Assembly (NCBI RefSeq): GCF_001613365.1
Contig: NZ_BDCF01000012.1
Coordinates: forward strand, 124,001-188,000
From: Nocardia xishanensis NBRC 101358
GTDB taxonomy: Bacteria > Actinomycetota > Actinomycetes > Mycobacteriales > Mycobacteriaceae
Direction of reading: 5' to 3'
Length of the DNA: 64,000 nt
Shown: piece after piece, positions 15,918 to 26,600 of the stretch
Numbering within the stretch: position 1 is the stretch's first letter
Layout: the number at the start of each line of letters is the position of its first letter
Notes under the pieces: model-generated
The model's input: the letters and a program-made list of their open reading frames with translations, nothing else
Told to the model about the DNA's origin: nothing
The model's database searches: none
Made by a program: the position numbers and the translations under genes

Positions 15918-16787
15918 GTGGCCGAAACCGCTGAACTAGTTACCAACGTTTCCGACACCGCGCGCTGGGTGGCCGCCTTCCGCGCTGTCGAATCCGCCCG
16001 CCCCGATGCCCTTTTCCACGATCCCCTCGCCGATCGGGTCGCCGGGGATCGGGGCCGCGCCATCGCAGGCCGCACCCCGCTCTTGATGCACAACGGCTGG
16101 AATCTGGTCACCCGGACCAAACTCATCGACGACCTGATCATGAAGACCATCGAGCAGGGCTGCGATCGGGTGCTGAACATGGCCGCGGGTATGGATACCC
16201 GCCCGTACCGGCTGGATCTGCCGTCCGAATTCCCTTGGATAGAGGCGGATCTCCCCGCATTGGTCGAGGAGAAGAACGAGCTGCTGGCCGGGGAGTCGCC
16301 GCGCTGCGCGCTCACCCGCACGGCGGTGGATCTCGCCGATCCCGAGGCGCGGAGCAAGTTCTTGGACGAGGCCCTCGCGGGCGCCGAGCGCGCGCTCGTA
16401 CTCACCGAGGGTCTGATCTACTACCTCTCCGACGACGATGTCACCGGTTTGGCCGCCGCCCTGGCTCGTCCCGAAATCGCTTGGTGGGCATTGGATGTCA
16501 ACAACCAGGCGATCGTGAAGCGGATGAGCAAGGCCACCACCGAACTGCTGGCCAACGCCCCGTGGCAGTTCGGTCCGGTCGATCCGCTGCGCTTTTTCGC
16601 CGGCCTCGACTGGACGGCCGACGAGGTGGAACATCTGGCCTCGGCGGCGCACCGGTTCCACCGGCTGCCCTGGTTCATGAAGCCGGCCACGCTCTTCCCG
16701 CAGCCCGATCCTCGCAAGCCGATCCAAAAGGCTTGGAAGCCTTGGAGTTCGGTCGTGCGGCTCAGGTACACACCACCGAGCCGCTAG
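15918..16787 (+). CDS. SAM-dependent methyltransferase, leucine-carboxyl-methyltransferase-like
   Basis: About 289 residues, of the family often annotated as mycobacterial putative SAM-dependent methyltransferase (LCM fold, PF04072). Diagnostic segments are VSDTARWVAAFRAVESARPDALF cut into the usual VSDTA and RPDALFHDPLAD motifs, VLNMAAGMDTRPYRLD (SAM-binding loop) and LTEGLIYYL. These enzymes are O-methyltransferases; relatives tailor polyketides, so methylation of a hydroxyl or the carboxylate of the neighbouring PKS product is a reasonable guess. The start is uncertain: GTG 15918 fits family length, while ATG 15888 and TTG 15882 are in frame; none has a Shine-Dalgarno and the transcript may be leaderless. 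It is followed by a hairpin and then the type II thioesterase gene. Confidence 0.85.
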   Translation: MAETAELVTNVSDTARWVAAFRAVESARPDALFHDPLADRVAGDRGRAIAGRTPLLMHNGWNLVTRTKLIDDLIMKTIEQGCDRVLNMAAGMDTRPYRLDLPSEFPWIEADLPALVEEKNELLAGESPRCALTRTAVDLADPEARSKFLDEALAGAERALVLTEGLIYYLSDDDVTGLAAALARPEIAWWALDVNNQAIVKRMSKATTELLANAPWQFGPVDPLRFFAGLDWTADEVEHLASAAHRFHRLPWFMKPATLFPQPDPRKPIQKAWKPWSSVVRLRYTPPSR

Positions 16788-16810
16788 CTCGCGAGCCCAA
16801 GCCCTCGAAG

Positions 16811-16841
16811 CGCACCACCTCCGGCACCCGGCGGTGGTGCG
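16811..16841 (+). terminator. Hairpin after the methyltransferase gene
   Basis: Perfect nine-base arms CGCACCACC (16811-16819) and GGTGGTGCG (16833-16841) enclose a 13-base loop in the 86-base gap before the thioesterase gene. It may attenuate or terminate the methyltransferase transcript. No T-tract follows. Confidence 0.45.
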
Positions 16842-16873
16842 TATCCGTGCCGTAACGAAAGGCTGCCTGCCCC

Positions 16874-17632
16874 ATGGGTAATAGCTGGCTACGTCGCCTG
16901 TCCCCCTCCGCCGGGGATGGATTGCACAAGCTGTTCTGCTTTCCGCACGCCGGTGGCTCCGCGATATCTTTCGGCCCGTTGGCCAAGTGCCTCGGACCGG
17001 AATACGAGGTCGTCGCCATTCAGTACCCGGGACGGCAAGACAGAAGACACGAGCCGCTCGTCGGCAGCATTCCAGGTCTCGTCGACGGCCTGCTTCCCGA
17101 GCTGAGAGAAGCGGTCGATGATGCCGAGAATTTCTCCATCTTCGGGCACAGCATGGGATCTGTCGTAGCTTTCGAGACGTGTATGCGGCTCGAGCACGAA
17201 TTGGGCGCGCGAGCGAAAGTTCTGTTCGCCTCCGGTCGGCGCGCGCCTTCGGCGGCGCTACCCGAGCCGCGTATGCATCTGCTGAGCGATCGAGAACTCG
17301 GTGAGCACCTACTGCAGTTCGGCGGTACACCGGCGGCGCTGCTCGAGGATCCCGAATTTCGAGAACTGATCCTGTCCATCGTCAGGAACGACTACCGAGC
17401 CATCGAGACTTACCAGTGCAGTCCGGACGCGATGGTCGGCAGCCCTATCGTCGCGATCGTCGGCGATCGTGATCCGGACGCGAGTCTCGCGCAGATCGAG
17501 GCATGGGGCTCGCACACCTCTGGAGGCTTTGCAGCGCAACCATTTCCGGGCGGGCATTTCTTCATCGATGCGAACTGCCGAGCGGTAGGAAAGCTGATCC
17601 GCGATCACTGCGCTCGAGCGCTGTCGGCCTAG
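16874..17632 (+). CDS. Type II (proofreading) thioesterase of the PKS
   Basis: A 252-residue alpha/beta hydrolase that removes wrongly primed or stalled acyl groups from PKS carrier domains. Hallmarks are KLFCFPHAGGSA near the start, the nucleophile elbow FGHSMG (Ser93), the acid in IVGDRDPDA (Asp199 or Asp201) and the catalytic His229 in PGGHFF. Length is typical for RifR/TEII enzymes. The start ATG 16874 has GAAAGG only at a long distance, so translation may be modest. It converges on the terminal PKS gene with 43 bases between stops, which ties it to the cluster. This is a free-standing enzyme distinct from the thioesterase domain that ends PKS-3. Confidence 0.94.
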   Translation: MGNSWLRRLSPSAGDGLHKLFCFPHAGGSAISFGPLAKCLGPEYEVVAIQYPGRQDRRHEPLVGSIPGLVDGLLPELREAVDDAENFSIFGHSMGSVVAFETCMRLEHELGARAKVLFASGRRAPSAALPEPRMHLLSDRELGEHLLQFGGTPAALLEDPEFRELILSIVRNDYRAIETYQCSPDAMVGSPIVAIVGDRDPDASLAQIEAWGSHTSGGFAAQPFPGGHFFIDANCRAVGKLIRDHCARALSA

Positions 17633-17637
17633 GCGAG

Positions 17638-17671
17638 AACGACCGGGTGGGCAGGCGCTCACCCGGTCGTT
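17638..17671. terminator. Strong two-way terminator between thioesterase and PKS-3
   Basis: Perfect 12-base arms AACGACCGGGTG (17638-17649) and CACCCGGTCGTT (17660-17671) with a ten-base loop fill almost the whole gap between the two converging stop codons (17632 and 17676). Placement and symmetry indicate a bidirectional terminator ending both the + strand thioesterase transcript and the roughly 46-kb PKS message. Confidence 0.8.
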
Positions 17672-17675
17672 GTTC

Positions 17676-20600
17676 CTAGCTCTCCAGCCAGCCCTCGATC
17701 GCTTCGGCGACATCCGCCGAGCCGTCCTCCAGGATCGTGAAGTGATCGGCCCGGACCGGCACCACGGTGTGCGACGAATCCCATGGTTGCGCTTGCCAAT
17801 TCAAACGGTCCGACGACGGCCCCAGGAAGGTCTGGGCACACTGGACGAACAGCGTGGGCGTGACGACGGAGCCGGGCACCATCTTCTGTAGCAGCTGCAC
17901 GTACCAGCCCATACCGGACAACCGGGCGTGGTCGAAGCGACCGAACGTAGCTTCCCTCGACACCATGTATTCGGCCATCTCGCGAAGCAGCCATTCGCCG
18001 TCATCGTTCACCTTGTAGGTGTCCAACATGACCACGCCGGTGGGCGCGGGGCCACCAGCCGCTTCCAAGTACTCGGTGACCAGATAGGACAACAGGCCGC
18101 CCGACGAGTATCCGAGAAGAACGAACGGGTCGCCCTGCGCCGCCTCGAGGACGCAGCGCGCCAGTGCATCCAATGCCGCCGTCGGCGTCGCGGGCAGTGG
18201 CTCTCCGGCTCCGAATCCGATCGGCGGCAGCACCACGACGTCACGGTCAGTGCGCAAATGCGATGCCACCCTGACGTATTGGTGGGCGCTGCCGTTCGCC
18301 AGTGGCGGAGCGAGGCAGATGATCCGTGGCAGGGCGTGGCCCTCGACGAGTCGCGCGGGTACCGGCAGCCGGTCCAGTTCAGCTGCGGAGGAGAACTGCT
18401 CGCGCAGCTCCGCCACCGCCTTCAACAACGCGAAGCCCTTGCCCGCCTGGCCGTTCTCCACCGCGCCGCGGAACATCCCGTACAACGAGTCGTCCTGGCC
18501 ACCAGGCTCGTTGGTCCTTCGCGAGTCCCCGCTGAGCTCCTCCCGCAGGTATCGGGCCAGTGCCGCCGGCGTCTTGTGATCGAAGATCGCGGCCGTCGAC
18601 AGCGTCAGACCCGTGGACGCGTTGAGCGCGGTGCGCAACTCCATGGCAGCCAGTGAGTCGAATCCCGCCTCGAGGAAGTCCCGCTCCGGGTCGAGAGCAT
18701 CAGCGCTGTCGTGACCGAGAAGACGGGCGGCGTTCTCGAGTATGTGCGTCTGGAGCAACTGGTCCTGTTCGGCCTCGGAGAGTTGCGCCAGTCGCCTGCG
18801 CAGGGCACCCACATCGTGCGTCCGGGTGCTCTGCCGACGCCCGGCCCGCTTCGTCAGATCGCTGAGCAGCGCGGGCACCGCGTCCCGGGCACGCAACGCC
18901 GCCAGGTCGATCTCGACCGGCACGTGCGCCGGACGCCCGGTTGCCACCGCCGCGTCGAACAAAGCGAGCGCCTTGTCAGCGGCCAGCGGCGGCAGACCTT
19001 GCCGACGCATACGCTGCCGGTCGGCCTCGCCGAGCCATTGGGAGAGACCGGTGTCGATGCCCCAGAGGCCGTAGGCGAGCGAGGTGGCGGGCAGTCCTTC
19101 CGCGTGCCGGTGGGTCGCGAGAGCGTCGAGGAACACGTTGGCCGCGGCGTAGCCGCCCTGACCCGCAGGCAGTATCGACCCTGCTGCCGAGGAGATCATC
19201 ACGAAGGCGGACAGCCCGGCGTCACGGGTGAGCTCGTGCAGGTGCCACGCGGCGTCGGCCTTGGCGCCGAGGGAGTAGTCGATCTGCTCCGGGGTCATGC
19301 TGTCGACCAAGCCGTTGTAGGCGACGCCCGCCGCGTGGACGACCGCACCCAACGGATGCTCCGCGGCTATCGAGGAAAGCAGGTCTCGCAGCGAATCACG
19401 GTCTGTCACGTCGCAGGCGGAGACGCGAACCGCTGCACCGAGAGCCTCGAGTTCTTCGACGAGGTCCTCGGTGGCGGCCGGTCCGCGTCGGCTGACCAGC
19501 AGCAGGTGTCGCACACCGTGCTCGATCACGAGGTGCTCGGCGATGCGACGGCCGATCCCGCCGGTACCACCGGTGATCAGGACCATCCGGTCGGGATCCC
19601 ATGGCGCCCGCCGCTCCGGTTCGGGCGACGCGGCGCGGGTGAGCCGCCGCACCCGGGTGCCCTCCGCGTGCACAGCCAGTTCCGGCTCGCCCGTCATCGC
19701 CGCGGCCACCAGGTGATCCGTCGGTGTTTCCGCGTCGGCTTCGATGAGCACGATCCGCCCCGGGTTCTCCGCCTGCGCCGCGCGCACCAGACCCCACACC
19801 GCGGCCACGGCCGGGTCGGCCGCGGTGTCGGTGATGACGGCCAAAGTGCTTGCGGTGTAGCGTTCTTCGCTCGAGAACTCGTGCAGCGCGCCGAGCGTGC
19901 CGTGCAGCGCCGTGCGCAGCCGGACCGGCATGTCGACGCCGTCGACCGGAGGCCGGAAGACGACGACCGAGGCAGGCTCTGCCGCGCCCCACTCCGTCCA
20001 GGAAACCCCTTCCGCGGATCGTGGCTCCGGACCGGGCCGCCAGGTGAGCTCGTAGAGCGAGTCGTACGAAGACCGGGGTGACGCAGCGAACAGTTCACGG
20101 GACAACGGCCGCAATGCGAGCGCTCCGACCGAAAGCATCGGCGCTCCAACGGAATCCACCATCATCAGGGAGATTTCGCCCTGATTCAGCCGGGTCAACC
20201 GCACCCGCACCCGCCGGGCGCCGTCGGCGTGCAAACGCACCGAAGACCAGGCGAAAGGCACGAGAGTCGGCCGCTCGGCGTGGCCGTCCGTGCCCTGTGG
20301 AATGCCGAAGGACAGTGCGTGCATGGCCGCGTCGAGCAGCGCCGGGTGCACGCCATAGCCTTCGGTGGACGTCTGCTCGGGCAGTGCGACCTCGGCGAAG
20401 AGATCCTCGCCGCGGCGCCACAGGGCTACCAGTCCTTGGAAGGCGGGCCCATAGTTGTACCCGTGGTCGGCGAGTTCGTCGTAGGCGCCGTCCAACCGCA
20501 CATCCGTTGCACCGACCGGTGGCCACTGCACGAAGTCGGCCCAGTCTTCCGGCTCGCCGGTCGCCTCGTTCGGGCGCACGACGCCTTCCGCATGGTGAGT

Positions 20601-23600
20601 CCACGGCTCCGAGTGGTCGTCCCCGTCCCCGCGCGAGTAGACGTCGAGTCGTCGGCGGCCGTTCTCGTCGCCGTCACCGACGATCACTTGGATCTGCACC
20701 CCGCCGTCCCCGTGCAGCACGAGCGGCGCCCGAAGCGTGAGTTCCTCCAGTTCCGGGCAGTCGACCTGGTCTCCGGCGTGCACGGCCAGTTCGACGAATC
20801 CGGTGCCGGGCAACAGCACCGTGCCGAGCACATCGTGATCGGCCAACCAGGGATGGGTGGCCGTGGACAGGCGGCCGGTGAGCCTGACGCCCCCACCCTC
20901 CGGCTGCGCCACCACTGCGCCGAGCATGGGGTGTTCGGTGGAGCGCAGGCCGAGCGCGTAGGCCTCTCCCGCGTGCAGTTGGCCCGTGAACCAGAAGCGG
21001 CGGTGCTGGAAGTCGTATGTCGGTAGATCTGTCTTCGCGGCTCCGGTGCCTGCGTGGTAGCTCGTCCAATCCACCGGCGTGCCGGTGACGTATAGACGGG
21101 CGAGCCCGGTCAGCAGGGTCGTGGGGTCGGCGTTGCCGCGTCTGGTCAGAGCGACAGTAGTTGCGGTGTCGAGAGTTTCCGCGATCATCGGGGTCAGGAC
21201 GGAGTCGGGTCCCACCTCGGCGAACCGAGTCACACCCATACCCGCCATCGTGGCGACGGCATCGGCGAAGCGCACTGTGTCACGGACCTGACCGACCCAG
21301 TACAACGGGTCGGACATCTCGTGCTCGACCCGGACGCCGGTCACCGTGGACACCAACGCGATGCCCGGACGATCGAACGTCAAACCCTGGAGCGCCGAAG
21401 CGAATTCGGCCAGCATCGGCTCCATCGACGCCGAATGGAAAGCGTGGGAGACCCGCAACCGACGCGTGCGCCAACCACGCTCGACACACACCTCGACAAC
21501 AGCGGCAACCGCGTCCTCCACACCGGAAAGCACCACCGACGACGGACCATTGATCGCCGCGATCGACACCCCCTCAGTCAGCAACGGCAGCACATCGATC
21601 TCCGACGCGCCCACTGCGACCATCGCACCACCGGCGGGCAGCGCCTGCATCAATCTGCCACGCGCAGCGACCAACACACACGCATCCGCCAAAGACAAAA
21701 CCCCGGCCACATGCGCAGCAGCGACCTCACCGATCGAATGACCCGCCACCACATCCGCACGGACACCCCACGACTCGAGCAGACGGAACAACGCCACCTC
21801 GAACGCAAACAACCCCGCCTGCGCGAACACAGTCCGATCAACCATGTCCTCGGACGACAGAGCCTCGTCCAACGAAACCGATTGCTCGAGAATCGGTTCC
21901 AACCGGGCGACGATCGCGTCGAAGTGCTCGGCGAACACCGGATACCCCGTACGCAGCTCGGCCGCCATACCCGCCCACTGCGCCCCCTGCCCGGAGAACA
22001 CCAGACCGGTCGAACCCGACACCACACGACCGGTCACCGCACCCGGTACCTGCACACCGGCAGCCAGCGCTCGCACACCGGCCAGCAGACCATCACGGTC
22101 ATTGGCCAGAACAACCGCGCGATGCTCGAACACACTGCGTGTGGTCGTCAGCGAGAAGCCGACGTCGACCGGGTCCAGCTCGTGGTCGTCCACATGAGAC
22201 GCCAGGCGGGCAGCCTGACCGGCAAGAGCCTCACCACTGCGCGCCGAAATCACCCACGGCAACACGCCACCGGCCGGGGCAGTCTTCACCACCGGCACCG
22301 GGCGCGAATTCGCCAGCGGCGGAGCCTGTTCCACGATGACGTGCGCATTGGTGCCACTGATACCGAACGATGAAACACCGGCACGACGCGGCCGATCGAC
22401 CACCGTCCACGGCACCGGCTCGGTCAGCAACCGCACATGACCCTCGGACCAATCGACCTTCGTCGAGGGCTGATCCACGTGCAGGGTCCGGGGCAGCACC
22501 CCGTGCTGCATCGCCATCACCATCTTGATCACACCACCCACACCGGCCGCGGCTTGGGAATGGCCGATGTTGGACTTCAACGACCCCAACCACAACGGAC
22601 GATCCGCAGCACGATCCTGCCCATAGGTGGCCAGCAGCGCTTGAGCTTCGATCGGATCACCCAAAGTCGTCCCGGTGCCGTGAGCTTCGACCACGTCGAC
22701 CTCGACCGGCGAGACACCGGCATTCGCGAGGGCTTGCCGGATCACCCGACGCTGCGACGGACCATTCGGCGCGGTCAAACCATTCGACGCACCATCCTGA
22801 TTCACCGCCGAACCAGCGATCACCGCCAACACCGGATGACCATTGCGACGAGCGTCCGACAGACGCTCCAAGACCAGTACACCGGCACCCTCGGACCAGG
22901 CGACACCATCGGCCGCATCGGCGAAGGACTTACAGCGCCCATCCGGCGACAAACCCCGCTGGCGGGAGAACTCCACGAAGGTCTCCGGCGTGGCCATCAC
23001 CGTCACACCACCGGCCAACGCCAGATCACACTCGCCGGACCGCAACGACTGCCCGGCCAAATGCAGTGCCACCAGCGACGACGAGCATGCAGTATCCACG
23101 GACACCGCAGGGCCCTCCAACCCCAGGGTGTAGGCGATGCGACCCGAGACCAAACTGCCGGAAGCGTTGCCGCCGTGCCCCTGCGCGTAATCGTGGTACA
23201 TCACACCGGTGAAGACGCCGGTCGAACTGCCACGCAACACCGCGGGATCGACACCCGCGCGTTCCAACGCCTCCCATGTCGTTTCCAGGAGTTGCCGCTG
23301 CTGCGGATCCATCATCGTGGCTTCGTTGGGACCGATCCCGAAGAAATCCGCGTCGAAATCGGCGGCGGTGTGCAGGAATCCGCCTTCTCTCGCGTAGGAC
23401 TTGCCCGTGCGACCTGGTTCCGGATCGTAGAGGCCGTTGATATCCCAGCCTCGATCGACAGGGAGCGTCGAGATCGCATCCCCGCCCGCACGGACCAGTT
23501 CCCAGAGGTCCTCCGGAGAAGTGACTCCGCCCGGGTAACGGCAGGCCATGCCGACGACGGCGATCGGCTCGTCGTCGACGGCCCTGCTTGCGGTGACTTC

Positions 23601-26600
23601 GATGTCCCGGCTGGCGCCGGAGAACTCTTCGGCCAGATACTCGGCCAGAGCCTGTGGTGTCGGGTAGTCGAACACCAGGGTCGCGGGCAGCGGCAGGCCC
23701 GTGGCGGCCTTGAGGGCGTTGCGGAACTCGATGGCGGTGATCGAGTCGAAGCCCAGCTCGTTGAAGGCACGGTCGGCTTCCACGGCGCTCGCGTTCTGGT
23801 GGCCGAGAATCGTGGCGACCTGACCGCGCACGATCTCGATGAGAACACCGAGGCGTTCGCTGTCGGGAGTGCTTGCCAACCGAACACGCAGCGCCGTGGC
23901 GGCGCCGGAGGATGCCCTGCGGCGCTGGGGGATCAGGCCGGTGAACAGTGCGGGCACGGCAAACCCTGTGCCGCGCACGGCATCCAGGTCCAAACGGGCG
24001 AGCACGATGGCCGCCGCGTCGATGCCGGTAGCCGCGTCGAACAACGCGAGCCCCTGGTCTTCCGACAACGGCAGCATGCCAGAGCGGGACATGCGGTGCC
24101 GATCGACATCGCTCAGTTCCCCGGCCATACCTCCGTCCCACAGGCCCCACGCCAAAGACACACCGCAACGACCGGAAGCCTTGCGATGCACCGCAAGCGC
24201 ATCCAAACAGGCATTGGCCGCGGCGTAGTTGCCCTGACCCGCGTTACCGAACGCACCGGCCGCCGAACTGAATAACACGAACGCCTTCAGCGGAAGATCA
24301 AGGGTCAGCTCGTGCAGGTACAGGGCGGCATCGACCTTGGGCCCCAATACAGTGTCGATCCGCGCCGGGGTCAACGAGGCGATGGCGCCGTCGTCGAGTA
24401 CGCCCGCCATATGGAATACCCCGGTCAACGGGCGATCGACCGGCACATCGGCGAGCACCCGCTCGAGAGCGCCACGATCGGTGACATCGCAAGCGATGAA
24501 CTCGACCTCGGCGCCCAAACCCTCCAGCTCCGCCCGCAACTCGGCGACACCCGGCCCGGATGCACCGCGCCTGCTCAGCATCGACAGGCGCCGAACACCG
24601 TGGGCGGCGACCAGATGCCGAGCGAACATCCCGGCCAGCAAACCACCCGCGCCGGTGATCAGCACCGTGTCGTCCGGCGCGAAGGTCGACACCGCGGCCG
24701 ACGCGGTCGCCGGAGCGGCGATTCGGCCGAGGCGCGCGACATGTACTCGCCCGTCACGCACGGCCACCTGGGGTTCGCCCGCGGCCAGAATCCCGCCGAG
24801 CAACCCATCGAGTTCCGAATCGTCTTCTGCTGAACCGGAATCGATCAACACGATCCGGCCGGGGTTCTCGGTTTGCGCGGAACGAACGAGACCGCACACA
24901 GCGGCACCGGCCAGGTTCGTGATGTCCTCCCCTGCCACCGATACCGCACCGCTGGTTCGAACCACGAGAACCGATTCGGTGAACCGACCCTCCGTCGTCC
25001 AGGACCGAAGCACCTCGAGAACTTCATGCGTCGCGGCATGGACGGCGGCGGGATCGTTGCCCGCCGGGCACTCGAGCAGCACCGCCTGCGGAACCCGCTC
25101 ACCGAGATCCGCCCACGCTACCGCGTCGATCTCGGCCTCGGACACCACGATCGGTGTCCAATCGACCTGGAACACGGCGGTACCAGTGATGGCTGTGCCC
25201 GCGGTGAGCTGCGCGGGATCGATCGGCCTCGACGCCAGATGCCGCACGGTCGCCACCGGGGCGCCGGTCATGTCCGCCAGATCCAGAGCGACACCGTGCT
25301 TGCCGACACGGGTGAGCCGAACACGCAACGCGTCGGCGCCGGCCGCGTGCACGGTGACACCGGACCACTCGAACGGCAGCGCGATCCCAGCCTCCTCCGC
25401 CTGCGCGTCGCCGGTGAAGCGCAAGGCGTGCAGAGCGGCGTCGAGCAACGCCGGGTGCAGACCGAAACACTGCGCATCGGCCCGAGCCTGTTCGGGCAGT
25501 TCGATCTCGGCGTAGACCCCGTCGGCCCCTCGCCACACCGACCGCAACGCCTGGAACACCGGACCGTAGTGGTAGCCCTGCTCGTCGAGGGAGTCGTAGA
25601 CACCATCGATATCGATGGCGATGGCGCCCGCGGGCGGCCACTGCATCAGGTCCACCGGCGCGCTGTCGAGTCCCGGGGCGAGCACGCCCTCGGCGTTCGA
25701 CGTCCAGGACCGCGCCGACGCCGGGTCGACGTCGTCATCGGGGCGGGAGAAGATCCGCACCGCGCGACGACCCGTCGCGTCCTCGGCGTCGACAACGACA
25801 CGTACCGCCAGCCCGGCGGATTCCGACAGCACCAGCGGGGCTCGGAGGACCAGCTCCTCCAAGGTCGGGCAGCCGACCTGTTCTCCGGCGTGCATGGCGA
25901 GCTCGACGAGGCCGGTACCCGGGAACAACACGGTGTCCATGACCCGGTGGTCGGTCAGCCATGGCTGGGCCTGCGCCGACAGGCGGCCGGTGAGGGTCAC
26001 CGCGTCGGAGTCCGGTTGCGAGACGACCACCGAGGCCAGCGGGTGTCCGGTAGCGACGAGACCCATCGCACGGGCATCGCCACCGGCGGACCCTTCGGCC
26101 ACCCAATAGCGCCGACGCTGGAAGGCATAGGTGGGCAAGTCGATTCGCTTGGCTCCGGTTCCGGCGTACAAGCGGGCCCAGTCCACGTCGGCGCCGGAGA
26201 CGAACAGCCCGGCGACGCCGCCCAACAGAGTGGACACGTCAGCCTGGTTTCGACGCGCCAGCGCCACCACCGTGGAAGCCACGGCATCCCGGTCACCGAT
26301 GATCTGGTCCACCATCGGGACGAGCACGGCATCGGGTCCGACCTCGGCGAATCTGGTGACACCGATACCCGCCATCGCGGCGACCGCGTCGGCGAAGCGC
26401 ACCGTGTCACGAACCTGACCCACCCAATACGACGGATCCGACATCTCATCGGTCACCCGCGCACCGGTCACGGTCGACACCAACGCGATATCCGGACGGT
26501 CGAACGTCAAACCCTCTATCGCCGAACCGAATTCGGCCAACATCGGCTCCACCGACGCCGAATGGAAAGCATGCGACACCCGCAACCGACGCGTGCGCCA

